Below the pieces are notes generated by a model. The model was not told the DNA's origin. It did no database searches and was given only the letters and a program-made list of their open reading frames with translations. From the NCBI RefSeq assembly GCF_029626035.1, contig NZ_JARUBE010000003.1, positions 4,092,001-4,156,000 of the forward strand: a stretch of 64,000 nucleotides of DNA. Reading direction: 5' to 3'. Of the stretch, positions 18,880 through 27,486 are shown one piece after another; position 1 is the stretch's first letter; each line of letters begins with the position of its first letter. Made by a program: the position numbers and the translations under genes. The stretch is from Micromonospora sp. WMMD980 (GTDB taxonomy: Bacteria; Actinomycetota; Actinomycetes; Mycobacteriales; Micromonosporaceae).

Positions 18880-19647
18880 ATGGACATCTCCGGAAACACG
18901 ATCTTCATTCCGGGCGCCACCAGCGGGATCGGCCTGGCGCTGGCGCTCGCCCTGTGGGACCGGGGCAACACGGTGATCGTCGGCGGCCGGCGCACCGAGC
19001 TGCTCGACGAGATCGCCGCGGCCCACCCCGACCTGGACACCGTACCCGTCGACACCACCGACCCGGCGAGCATCGCGACGGCGGCGGAGGCGGTGCTGGC
19101 CCGACACCCGGACCTCAACGTCCTGGTCGCGATGGCCGGCGTGATGCGGGTCGAGGACTGGCGCTCGCCCCAGACGTTCCTCGCCTCGGCGGAGGAGGTG
19201 GTGACCACGAACGTGCTCGGTCCGATCCGGCTGATCGGCGCGTTCGTCGAGCACCTGACGAAGCGGGGGGACGCCACCATCGTCACCGTCTCGTCCGGCC
19301 TGGCGTTCGTGCCGCTGCGCGTCACGCCGAGCTACAACGCCTCGAAGGCCGCGATCCACATGCTCAGCGAGTCGATCCGGCTCCAGCTCGCCGAAACCGG
19401 CGTACGGGTGGTGGAGCTGGTGCCGCCGGCGGTGCGCACCGGGCTGCTGCCCGGGCAGGAGACCAGCGAGTTCGCCATGCCGTTGGACGAGTTCGTGGCC
19501 GAGGTGGTGACGCTGCTGGAGACCCGGCCGGACGCCACCGAGATCCAGGTCGAGCGGGTGAGGTTCCTCCGGCACGCCGAGGCGCGCGGCGACTACGACC
19601 AGGTGGTCGCCACGTTGAACGCGGCCGACCCGCACGCCGCCACCTGA
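18880..19647 (+). CDS. Short-chain dehydrogenase/reductase (DltE-like)
   Basis: 255 aa. Rossmann motif GATSGIG near the N-terminus, an AGVM stretch corresponding to NNAG, and the catalytic YNASK with Ser upstream (TVSSG). It is divergent from the XRE/MmyB-like regulator across 99 bases and is its likely target. A copy of the GTTAAG/GGGGCCC repeat lies six bases after the stop. Substrate unknown. Confidence 0.9.
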   Translation: MDISGNTIFIPGATSGIGLALALALWDRGNTVIVGGRRTELLDEIAAAHPDLDTVPVDTTDPASIATAAEAVLARHPDLNVLVAMAGVMRVEDWRSPQTFLASAEEVVTTNVLGPIRLIGAFVEHLTKRGDATIVTVSSGLAFVPLRVTPSYNASKAAIHMLSESIRLQLAETGVRVVELVPPAVRTGLLPGQETSEFAMPLDEFVAEVVTLLETRPDATEIQVERVRFLRHAEARGDYDQVVATLNAADPHAAT

Positions 19648-19652
19648 GCCGG

Positions 19653-19706
19653 GCGTTAAGAGGGGGCCCCTCCTCTACCGCAGGCGTTAAGCGGGGGCCC
19701 TTCCTT
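19653..19706. repeat. GTTAAG/GGGGCCC intergenic repeat, copy A
   Basis: Two direct units, GTTAAG-A-GGGGGCCCC and GTTAAG-C-GGGGGCCC, are separated by a spacer containing CTACCGCAGGC. The same plan occurs at 31193-31240 and 33552-33601 in reverse orientation. The GGGGCCCC core is self-complementary and could form small hairpins. It sits in the gap between the SDR and snapalysin genes. Confidence 0.75.
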
Positions 19707-19725
19707 CTCCCCAGACCTTGATATC

Positions 19726-19739
19726 GATAGATTCCTATC
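19726..19739 (+). promoter_or_regulatory. Short inverted repeat upstream of snapalysin
   Basis: GATAG-ATTC-CTATC, a 5-4-5 dyad, in a locally AT-rich stretch that also holds TATAC. It lies about 55 bases before the protease start and could be an operator or part of the promoter. Streptomyces snapalysin genes are controlled by a LysR-type activator; no such gene is adjacent here. Confidence 0.35.
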
Positions 19740-19790
19740 TATACGCTGTCGGCGTTCCCGCACACCCCCCATCCCCCAGGAGTGTGAACC

Positions 19791-20357
19791 ATGCGCAAGC
19801 CGAAGCTGTCCCGGATCCTCGCCACCCTCGCGGCCGTGACGCTGTCGGCGCTGGGCGCGGTCGCCGTCAACCCGGCACCGGCCTCCGCCGCGGTCCGCAA
19901 CGTCTGCTACAACACCAGCCAGGCCGGCCCGTTCGCCAGCTACGCGGTGCAGGCGGCGTCGATCTGGAACAACTACACCAACAACATCAACATGGCCCAG
20001 TGCGGGTCGAACCTGATGATCTACTACACCTACGGCGGCGGGTCCTACGCCCAGCGGACCAGCCTCGGCAACGGCCGCGTGGTCATCGACTACTACCAGG
20101 CCCAGCAGTACTCGCCGCTGCGCATCATGACGCACGAGATCGGCCACATCCTCGGCCTGCCGGACAACTACAACGGCAACTGCGCCATCCTGATGTCCGG
20201 CGGCAGCGCCGGCACCAGCTGCACCAACCCGTACCCCAGCTCGGCCGAGGCCGCCCGGGTCGACTCGCTGTTCGGCTTCGCCGCCCGCAGCGCGACGCCC
20301 GCCCAGGTCTTCAGCGGCAGCTGGCCGGCCGCCACGGTGGTCGGCGCCGGTCGCTGA
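19791..20357 (+). CDS. snpA: Snapalysin-type secreted zinc protease (M7)
   Basis: 188 aa. A Sec-type signal peptide spans residues 1-~31 (basic start, hydrophobic core, PASAA). The mature part is ~157 aa, the compact size typical of snapalysin. The zinc motif HEIGHILGLPD is complete (HExxHxxGxxD), and four Cys suggest two disulfides. Snapalysins are small extracellular proteases of actinomycetes. AGGAGTG lies upstream of the ATG. Confidence 0.9.
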   Translation: MRKPKLSRILATLAAVTLSALGAVAVNPAPASAAVRNVCYNTSQAGPFASYAVQAASIWNNYTNNINMAQCGSNLMIYYTYGGGSYAQRTSLGNGRVVIDYYQAQQYSPLRIMTHEIGHILGLPDNYNGNCAILMSGGSAGTSCTNPYPSSAEAARVDSLFGFAARSATPAQVFSGSWPAATVVGAGR

Positions 20358-20364
20358 CGGCGCC

Positions 20365-21285
20365 TCACCGACGGGGTCGGCGGGTCACCGCCGGCCCCGT
20401 CCGCGCGTCCGGACCGTCGGCCAGGTCCGCCGCCCGGCGGCTCAGCTCCTCGACCCGCTCGCGCAGCCGACCCACGGAACCCCCGGCGTCCACACCGGAC
20501 ACCTCGTCGAGCAGCCCGACGTAGTCGGCGGCCAACCGCCGGGAGGCCGGACCGCCGGTGGCGTCCAGGTCGATGATCTGCTGGGCCAGCACGGCGGTGG
20601 CGGCGCCCAGCGCGGCCCGCTCGTCGGCCCGCGCGTCCCGCCCGGCCCGCCGCGCGTCGGCCAGCCGGCCGGCCCGTCGGCCGCCCCACCAGAGCACCGC
20701 CGCGCCGGCCACCACGCCGCCCACCGCGCCGCCGGCCAGCAGGTAGCGGGGCAGCGACGGGCTGATGGTCCGGCCGCCGTCGGGCACCAGGCCGGTGCGG
20801 ACCAGCCTGTCGTAGTTGAGCACGATCACCTTCAGCGCCTCGACCGGCCGGTCCACGAACGCGTCCGCGCCCTGGCCGATCACGGTCTCCACGACCATCG
20901 ACCGGCCGATGTCGCGCGGGCTGTCGCCGCCGAGACGGGAGCAGCCGTACGTGTCCCAGTCGTCGCCGTCGCGGCTCATCGCCAGCACCAGCGTCCCCTG
21001 CGTGGCGCGCTCGGTGTCGGCGCAGGCCCCGGGCAGGTCGGCGCCCGGCTCCATCATCAACACCACCAACCGCCGATTGCCGACGACCCGTTCGGCGGCG
21101 GCCCGGTCCAGGTCGACGCCGGGTGCCGCGTAGACCGACGAGGCGCGCACCTGCCGGGCCGCCGGCCCGTCGAACAGGCCGCCGGACCACAGCGCCCAGC
21201 CGGCCAGCGCCAGGCAGGCCAGCACCGCCCGGCCGAACGCGGTGCCGACCAGCCGGCCGAGCACCCGGCGCGGGGCGCCGGTCAC
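20365..21285 (-). CDS. Membrane-anchored protein of unknown function
   Basis: 306 aa. One hydrophobic segment lies near the N-terminus (~residues 15-33) and a second near 180-200, giving an extracytoplasmic middle and a cytoplasmic, helical, Arg/Ala-rich C-terminus. The GTG at 21285 overlaps the preceding gene's stop by four bases. It is the last of three coupled membrane-protein genes. I recognise no domain. Confidence 0.65.
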   Translation of the reverse strand: MTGAPRRVLGRLVGTAFGRAVLACLALAGWALWSGGLFDGPAARQVRASSVYAAPGVDLDRAAAERVVGNRRLVVLMMEPGADLPGACADTERATQGTLVLAMSRDGDDWDTYGCSRLGGDSPRDIGRSMVVETVIGQGADAFVDRPVEALKVIVLNYDRLVRTGLVPDGGRTISPSLPRYLLAGGAVGGVVAGAAVLWWGGRRAGRLADARRAGRDARADERAALGAATAVLAQQIIDLDATGGPASRRLAADYVGLLDEVSGVDAGGSVGRLRERVEELSRRAADLADGPDARTGPAVTRRPRR

Positions 21286-22631
21286 GACAGCCTCCCCTGC
21301 AGGTAGACGTCCGGCCGGTAGCCGGGCATCCGCACCTCCCGGGCCACGCCGTCCAGCTCGGCCTCCGCGTCGGCCAGCAGCCCGCGTACGTGCTTGTCGG
21401 GCAGCCCGTCGTCGAGCGCGTACCGGGCCGAGCGCAGCCGGCCGATGCCCCGCACCAGCGCCGGGTCGCTGCGCGCGTCGGTCAACAGGGACAGCTCCAC
21501 GGCCAGCGCGGAGAGCCCGGCCAGCCGCGCCGGCGCGCCACCCGGCCCGAGGTCGCCCGGCCGGCGCCGACCGGCGCGCACGGTACGGATCGACAGCGCC
21601 ACGAAGCCGGCCACGCAGCCGGCGAAGAGCCACGGCAGCGCCGGCAGCGCCACCCGCAACGGGTCGAACGGCCGGTAGGGCAGCGGCCTGTCGAACAGCC
21701 CCGCGTAACGCACGTCGGTGACCCGGGCCAGGTACGCGCCGAGCACGTTGAGCTGCGGATAGGAGTAGCGGCTGAGCCGGCTGCCGTACTGCGCGTAGAA
21801 GCTGGCGCCGGCCACCTCGGCGAAGTCCGCCGCACCCGGACCGTGGTACTCGATCCAGCCGCCGTACATCACCACCAGAGGTCGGTCCGGGGCGAGCCGG
21901 TGCAGCGCCGGCCCGTACGCCGGCAGCGGCGTCCCGTACGGCTGGGCCGGGAGCACGACGAACCAGGCCCCGCCCGGGAATGCCTCCTTCGCGGTCTGCT
22001 CCGGGAGCCGGGGCAGTGTCGCGCCGGGAGCGACCCACCGGCCGGTCGCCCGCAGCGCGGCGGTAACCGGGGCCAGCTCGCCGGCGGTCGGCTCCCGCCA
22101 GCGCAGGTCGTCGCGGTCCGGCGGGGCGGGCTGCTCGCGCAGCGCGGCGAGCAGCGTGAGCACCTGGTCGGTGACGTCGTCGGTGGCGAACTGGGCCCGC
22201 CAGCCCGGCAGGTCGTCCGGCGTGGCCGCCAGCACGCCGCCGCTGACCTCGGTGCCGACGATCCGGATCTCGGCGTTCTCCACGTCCTTCACCCGCCGGC
22301 GTTCCGCCTCGTCCAGCCCCGGCGGCGCGACCAGGATCCGGGTGCCGCCGGGGCCGGCGGCGGCCCGCACCCGCCCTTCGTCCCAGCGGGCGACCGCGCC
22401 GGGCAGGCGGACCACCGGCTCGGCCGCGACCAGCGCGGTCATCTCCTCGACCGAGGGCACCGACGCGTCGCTCAGCTCACCGGCGGAGCCCTCGGCGGGC
22501 AGCGACGCCGACGACGGCGACCGCCCGTAGCTGACCTCGACGCTCTGCCGCTGCGCGACCAGGAACACCGCGAGCACGGCCGCCGCGACGGCCAGCAGGG
22601 ACCAGCGCAGCAGTTCCCGGCGTACCCTCAC
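21282..22631 (-). CDS. Membrane protein of unknown function
   Basis: 449 aa with an N-terminal hydrophobic helix (residues ~9-25), a large extracytoplasmic region (~30-320), a second hydrophobic helix (~322-342), and a C-terminal cytoplasmic helical domain. The architecture mirrors that of the next gene in the operon. The GTG at 22631 overlaps the preceding stop (GTGA). No known catalytic motif seen; the trio may form a membrane complex (inference). Confidence 0.65.
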   Translation of the reverse strand: MRVRRELLRWSLLAVAAAVLAVFLVAQRQSVEVSYGRSPSSASLPAEGSAGELSDASVPSVEEMTALVAAEPVVRLPGAVARWDEGRVRAAAGPGGTRILVAPPGLDEAERRRVKDVENAEIRIVGTEVSGGVLAATPDDLPGWRAQFATDDVTDQVLTLLAALREQPAPPDRDDLRWREPTAGELAPVTAALRATGRWVAPGATLPRLPEQTAKEAFPGGAWFVVLPAQPYGTPLPAYGPALHRLAPDRPLVVMYGGWIEYHGPGAADFAEVAGASFYAQYGSRLSRYSYPQLNVLGAYLARVTDVRYAGLFDRPLPYRPFDPLRVALPALPWLFAGCVAGFVALSIRTVRAGRRRPGDLGPGGAPARLAGLSALAVELSLLTDARSDPALVRGIGRLRSARYALDDGLPDKHVRGLLADAEAELDGVAREVRMPGYRPDVYLQGRLS

Positions 22632-22936
22632 GCGCCGGCCCGCCACAGCTCGTCGGCGCGGCGGGCGTGCCCGGCGGCCTCCCGGGCCGCGTCCGCGCCG
22701 CCGCCGGGCGCGGCGGCGAGCAGTTCGGCGCGGGCCAGCAGCCGCTCCGCCTCGGGCACCGGCGTGGTCGACGCGTCCCGGCTGACGGTGGCGTCGTGGA
22801 TCGCCGCCCGCGCCGACGACCAGGCGACCTTCCGGCGGTCGGCGCGGGCGCGCCGCCGGGGCAGCAGCGCGGCCAGGAAACCGGCCGCCACCGCCACCAC
22901 GGCCCCGCCCAGCCAGGGCAGCACGCTCACGGTCAT
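22628..22936 (-). CDS. Small membrane protein, unknown function
   Basis: 102 aa: an N-terminal hydrophobic helix (VSVLPWLGGAVVAVAAGFLA), then a basic stretch (PRRRARADRRK) and an Ala/Arg-rich helical tail. First gene of the coupled trio, overlapping the next by four bases. Confidence 0.6.
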   Translation of the reverse strand: MTVSVLPWLGGAVVAVAAGFLAALLPRRRARADRRKVAWSSARAAIHDATVSRDASTTPVPEAERLLARAELLAAAPGGGADAAREAAGHARRADELWRAGA

Positions 22937-22986
22937 GATCCCTGTCTAACGCACCGCCGCCAGCCGCGCGCGGCGAGGGCCGGCGC

Positions 22987-23184
22987 CTACGACGACGACG
23001 AGTAGCCCTCCTCGAAGCCGTCCATGAACGCGCCGGCCACCCCGGAGACGACACACCCGGCGCAGCAGAGGATCACCAGGATCGCCGGCACCACGACCCA
23101 CAGCACCGTCACCCACCGGCCGGTGTCCTGGTGCGGCTGCGCGGGGTACGACGGCTGGTGCTGGTACGGGTCGTGTGAATACAT
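22987..23184 (-). CDS. Small single-span membrane protein
   Basis: About 65 aa. A Tyr/Gln/Pro/His-rich N-terminus is followed by one strongly hydrophobic helix (VLWVVVPAILVILCCAGCVV) and a short acidic/Ser tail. The ATG at 23184 is used; an in-frame start nine codons upstream is possible. No family recognised. Confidence 0.5.
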   Translation of the reverse strand: MYSHDPYQHQPSYPAQPHQDTGRWVTVLWVVVPAILVILCCAGCVVSGVAGAFMDGFEEGYSSSS

Positions 23185-23253
23185 CCGGCCATCCTGCCCA
23201 CCGCCCGCCACCGCCGGAAGATCCGTTCGGACCGCGCGGCCGGACCTGAGGTG

Positions 23254-25641
23254 TCAGTCCCTGGCCGCGGTGGCGTTCTCCTGCACCACGTGCGCGCACC
23301 CGTCGACCCGGCAGGTGTCCTCCAGCAGCGACCGGATGGCCGGCGTCACCCGCAGGTTCTGGGCGAAGCCCACCATGTCCGCGTAGAGCTGGCTGTGCGT
23401 GCGCTCGTACCGGCGGCGCTTCGGGATGGCGGTGAGGAAACCGGCCCGCACCGCGCCGGTGAGCACCGAGCCCGGGTCGACGACGCGGCGCCCCGACAGC
23501 AGCCCCTTCTCGTCGAGCGAGTCCCGTCGGTAGTGCCCGTCGGGTCGGACGAACTTCAGGAACAGGAAGCGCAGTTGCAGGGCGGTCGGGCAGGGCCCGA
23601 CGAAGGGTCGTTCCCGGCGGCCGTCCACGCCCAGCAGGCGGACGAAGTCGGCCACGTCCTCGATCGCCGGCCGGTCGTCGATCTCGGCCGAGACGAACCC
23701 GGTGAGCTGCCCGAAGTCGGCCTCGGCGAGCGTCGGCAGGCAGGCGTCGAAGCGGGTGCCGTGCAACGTGGCGTCGGACAGGTCGCACCCGGTCATGTCG
23801 CAGTGCTGGAACCGGGTCGACTCCAGGTTCGCGCCCCGGAAGCTGACCCCGACCAGCGACAGGTCGGCGAACGTCAGGCCGGACAGGTTCTGCCGCTCCA
23901 GCGGCGCGTGCGGCAGCAGCCGGTCGCAGTCGGGCAGCCCGAGCAGCACCTGGAGCATGTTGCGGAACGCGGTGGGCGTGACGGTCGCGCTGGCCAGCCG
24001 GTTCAGCAACTCCTCACCGGCGGCGAGTTCCCGGATCCGGGCGCAGAGCACCCGGATGGCGAACGAGTCCGGCGGGAAGGGCCGGCAGTCCAGCAACTGC
24101 GCGAACCGCACCGGGTTGACCGCGAAGTAGCGGGCGGCCCGGATGCCGATCTGGTGCTCGAAGATGACGTCCTGGGCGAAGCGGACCCGCTGGCGTTCCG
24201 AGGCGGCGCGGAACACCGGCAGCCGGCAGATCGCGTCGGTGCACCGCTCGCGCTCGGCGTCGGAGAGGTCGTGCGGGAGCACGAACTCGGCGAGTTCCCC
24301 GATGTCGTGCACGGGCACGCCGCGGTTGTCGTTCTCCAGCTCGGCCACGGCGACGTCGCTGATGATGTCCAGCAGGTCCAGCCGGGTGACCATGCTCTCC
24401 TGCAACTGCTCCTTCTTGTACTCCCGGTCCATGATCGCGTCCACCGCGTCGTCGACCAGGTTCATCTCCGAGTAGTCGTCGGGGATGCCGTCGGTCTGGC
24501 CGAGCGCGACCCGTTCGGCCAGCAGCTCCGCGTAGTAGGGCGTGCCACAGAGGCGCATCAGTTGCGGCTTCGCGTCCAGGATGTCGAGCAGTCGTCGGTC
24601 GTCGTCCTGGAGCCGGATCCGGGCGAACGTCCGGATCGACTGCGGCTGCCAGGGCAGCAGCCGGAACTCCTCGACGTACTCGTGCGCCACCGCCAGGAAG
24701 TCCCGCAGCGCCTGGTTGGAGCTGAGCAGCGAATCCCGCACGCAGAGCAGGATGCGCGGGGTGGTCGGATTGTCCGGCCGGGCCACGATCTCGCGGATGT
24801 ACTCGAAGAAGTCCGGGTCCTGGGCGATGACCTCGTCCAGCCCGTCCAGCAGCCAGCTCGCGAACCCCCGGGTGAGCATCCACTGGAAGGTGGGCTGCTT
24901 GACCGGGCGGGCCACCTCGGTCTGCAACAGCGCGTCGACCATCGGGCCCAGCGCCGGCGCGCTGGCCAGCGCCGCGTAGTCCGGCAGCAGCGGCAGCGGC
25001 CGGTAGGCCCGCCGGAGTTGCTTCTTCGCCTTCTGGAAGTTGGCGTAGAGCGTCGCGAACAGGGACTGGAACAGGACGCTCTTGCCGAACCCGGCGGGCG
25101 CGGTGACCAACACGATCGGCCGATCCCAGCCGCGTTCGGCGTCGAACCGGTGGGCCAGCTCGGCCAGCAGGTCGGTGCCGACCTGCCCGGTGCCGACCGC
25201 CTGGAACGGCTGCGGGGTACGCCCGCGGGCGGCGGCCTCCCCGTCGCGACTGAGCTGCTGCGCGGCGGTGCCGGCCATCGCCGAGGTCGGCGAGTCGTCC
25301 CACTTGAACCGGGCGTCGAAGAACTGGATCGGGACCCGGATGTCGACGTTGAACTCGTGCTTGGCGAGCCGGCGGAAATCCGTGGACAGGCCCTGGGTGG
25401 ACTCGACCAGCAGGAACTTCGCCCCCGGCGTACGAGCCTCCTCGCCGAAGCGTTGCAGCAGGCTCGCCTCGCGCCGGTGCAGGTCGTCGGCGTCCGGGAC
25501 GGTCGGGCACCAGACCGTCATGTGCTCGCTGTTGTCCGCGTACGCGGCCCGCCGGGCCCGGATGACCTCGCTGCGGCTCTCCCCGGGAACCGACCACCCC
25601 TCCGACTCCAGGAACGTCACGGCCTCCTCGTAGAGCGTCAT
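23254..25641 (-). CDS. STAND/NACHT-like NTPase with pentapeptide repeats
   Basis: 795 aa. Residues ~1-125 form an alpha/beta domain (YEEAVTFLESEGWSV, KFLLVESTQGLS) that recalls restriction-endonuclease-like or Mrr-type folds, but I see no firm catalytic triad. The NTPase follows: Walker A APAGFGKSVL (~200) and Walker B WLLDGLDEV (~270), the NACHT pattern. Residues ~590-650 contain pentapeptide repeats (LSGLTFADLSLVGVSFRGANL...). The C-terminus is helical. STAND proteins of this plan sense infection and trigger a response. The ATG overlaps the upstream NERD/helicase gene (ATGA), so the two are made together. Confidence 0.75.
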   Translation of the reverse strand: MTLYEEAVTFLESEGWSVPGESRSEVIRARRAAYADNSEHMTVWCPTVPDADDLHRREASLLQRFGEEARTPGAKFLLVESTQGLSTDFRRLAKHEFNVDIRVPIQFFDARFKWDDSPTSAMAGTAAQQLSRDGEAAARGRTPQPFQAVGTGQVGTDLLAELAHRFDAERGWDRPIVLVTAPAGFGKSVLFQSLFATLYANFQKAKKQLRRAYRPLPLLPDYAALASAPALGPMVDALLQTEVARPVKQPTFQWMLTRGFASWLLDGLDEVIAQDPDFFEYIREIVARPDNPTTPRILLCVRDSLLSSNQALRDFLAVAHEYVEEFRLLPWQPQSIRTFARIRLQDDDRRLLDILDAKPQLMRLCGTPYYAELLAERVALGQTDGIPDDYSEMNLVDDAVDAIMDREYKKEQLQESMVTRLDLLDIISDVAVAELENDNRGVPVHDIGELAEFVLPHDLSDAERERCTDAICRLPVFRAASERQRVRFAQDVIFEHQIGIRAARYFAVNPVRFAQLLDCRPFPPDSFAIRVLCARIRELAAGEELLNRLASATVTPTAFRNMLQVLLGLPDCDRLLPHAPLERQNLSGLTFADLSLVGVSFRGANLESTRFQHCDMTGCDLSDATLHGTRFDACLPTLAEADFGQLTGFVSAEIDDRPAIEDVADFVRLLGVDGRRERPFVGPCPTALQLRFLFLKFVRPDGHYRRDSLDEKGLLSGRRVVDPGSVLTGAVRAGFLTAIPKRRRYERTHSQLYADMVGFAQNLRVTPAIRSLLEDTCRVDGCAHVVQENATAARD

Positions 25642-27233
25642 CGCGCATCCTCCATCAGGAATCGAACGGGCTCCCACCGGTCCGGGCGGCCGACGACGTG
25701 CAGGTAGGCGCAGGCCCGGCTGACCGCGATGTAGCTGGTCGTCCAGTCCTCGTCGCCGTCGTCGGCGTACACCACGGCCGGCGCCTCGCACCCGTGGAAC
25801 TGGCGTACGGTGCAGACCGCCAGCCCGTCGCCGCGCAGCCCGCCGCTGGTCCGCACGCCGTGCTCGGCGAGCAGCCGCCGGATGGCGGCGTGGTGGGTGC
25901 GGGTGGCGGTCACCAGCACCGCCTGCGTCGCCGGCAGGTCCTTCAGCACCTCCAGCACCGCGTCGACGCAGGTCGCCACGATGTCGGTGGCGCCGTCGGC
26001 CAGGCGGGGCCGGCGGCCGGCCGGCCCCTCGACCGGGCCGTGCAGCATCCCGGCCACCCGCGCCACCAGCTTGGCGATGGGCAGCGTGTTACGGCAGTTC
26101 TCGGTCAGCCAGAACTCGTTGAAGCCGCCGCCGGGACGCCAACTGCCGGTCCGGTCCCGCTGGTAGGGGTCGGCGAACAGCACCACCGAGCCGTCGGGCC
26201 GGACCAGGTCGCGCAGCGCGACCAGCAGGTCCTCGTCGTGGCTCTGCGCCTCGTCCACGATGAGGCAGTCCAGCGGCCGGCCGTACGCCTCGACGAGGCT
26301 CAGCACCGTGGCCCACAGCGGCTCGCCCTCGTAGCCGCCGAGCCGCTCCGCGCCGAACAGGTCGCACAGCACGTCCTCCGGGTCACCGGAGCTGACTCCG
26401 GGCACCCGCAGCTGTCGCCGGATCTCCAGGCGCAGGTCGCGCTGCTGGCCGATCACCGCCACCCGCAGCCCCCGGGCGGCCAGTTCCCGGGCCCGTTCCT
26501 GGGCCAGCAGCGTCTTGCCGGTCCCGGCCGCGCCGAGCACCAGCGACGCCTGCCTGCCGGAGGTGGCGGCCAGCACCTCCAACTGCCGGTCGGTGAGCTG
26601 GATCTGACGGCGGGTCCGACGGTCCAGGTCGTCGGCGGCGAGGTCGACGTCGTACTTGAGGGTGCGCGCGACCACGGCGGTCGGCGCCAGCGCGGCGAGC
26701 GCCAGGTCGAAGTCGGCCCGGCTGCTCCAGCCGCGTTGGTCCCAGTGGGCCATCACGCGCTCGACCAGGACCGGCGCGTGTTCCAGCGAGGCCGCGGTCA
26801 GCACTATCGTGTCCGGGGCGTTCGGGCCGAGGTTGCCCGACGGCCGCCCGTCGGTGAAGACGACGCAGTGCCCGGCCGGCACGTGCCGGATGCCGGTGCT
26901 GCGGCGCAGCCAGCCGGCCAGCGCGTACCGGTTGCGGACAGCCTGGTCGAACGGGTCGGTGAGCGGGACGTCGTCGCCGCGTCGGCGCGCGAACCACTGC
27001 CGGCCGGTCACCCGGTAGGCGCCGTCCTTCACCTCCATGATCAGCAGCCCGTGCCGGGGGTGGAGCAGGACGAAGTCGGCCTCGCCGATCCGCAGGCGCG
27101 GCTGGCCGACGTCGACGTACGACAGGTTGTGCAGCACGCACCACGAGTCGTTCAGCGCTCGGAGTCGTTCGAAGACGACCCGCTCGCCGCGTGTGGCGTT
27201 CGTTCGCGGGTGCTTCGGGTAGAAGCGCGCCAC
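25638..27233 (-). CDS. NERD-domain nuclease/UvrD-like helicase fusion
   Basis: 531 aa. Residues ~13-125 are a NERD domain, with nuclease-fold motif EADFVLLHP...LLIMEVKDG (D...ExK). An SF1 helicase core follows: Walker A LGAAGTGKTLLA (~residue 235), Walker B CLIVDEAQ, a motif-III-like VLFADPYQRDR, and a C-terminal YIAVSRACAYLHVVG. The GTG at 27233 is supported by GGAGG five bases upstream. It is translationally coupled to the STAND NTPase and divergent from a NYN nuclease gene. DNA cleavage or unwinding of invading DNA is inferred. Confidence 0.8.
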   Translation of the reverse strand: MARFYPKHPRTNATRGERVVFERLRALNDSWCVLHNLSYVDVGQPRLRIGEADFVLLHPRHGLLIMEVKDGAYRVTGRQWFARRRGDDVPLTDPFDQAVRNRYALAGWLRRSTGIRHVPAGHCVVFTDGRPSGNLGPNAPDTIVLTAASLEHAPVLVERVMAHWDQRGWSSRADFDLALAALAPTAVVARTLKYDVDLAADDLDRRTRRQIQLTDRQLEVLAATSGRQASLVLGAAGTGKTLLAQERARELAARGLRVAVIGQQRDLRLEIRRQLRVPGVSSGDPEDVLCDLFGAERLGGYEGEPLWATVLSLVEAYGRPLDCLIVDEAQSHDEDLLVALRDLVRPDGSVVLFADPYQRDRTGSWRPGGGFNEFWLTENCRNTLPIAKLVARVAGMLHGPVEGPAGRRPRLADGATDIVATCVDAVLEVLKDLPATQAVLVTATRTHHAAIRRLLAEHGVRTSGGLRGDGLAVCTVRQFHGCEAPAVVYADDGDEDWTTSYIAVSRACAYLHVVGRPDRWEPVRFLMEDAR

Positions 27234-27245
27234 AATCGCCTCCGG

Positions 27246-27304
27246 GGTGGAGAACGAGCAGGGAACCCCATTGTCGGCGCGTCTCCGACCGGCCCTGCTC
27301 CACC
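27246..27304. promoter_or_regulatory. Dyad in the divergent promoter region
   Basis: GAGCAGGG (27256-27263) pairs with CCCTGCTC (27293-27300), and GGTGGAG (27246-27252) pairs with CTCCACC (27298-27304). It lies immediately upstream of the NERD/helicase start, in the 253-base gap before the NYN gene, and is a candidate operator controlling both directions. Confidence 0.35.
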
Positions 27305-27486
27305 GGAATTGCCGTCCTGGATGGACCTTCGGTCATCCTACGGTCACACGCCGCACACCGAAACGCTTCGACGGCGTCGCACAAGCGACGGAGATCGTGC
27401 CCGAACGGATGAAGCGGCAGAGGGCGGGCAGGGGGCCAGAATTCGGAAACGACGTACGGCTCGATCAGCTCGGGGAGGAGCCGCCG

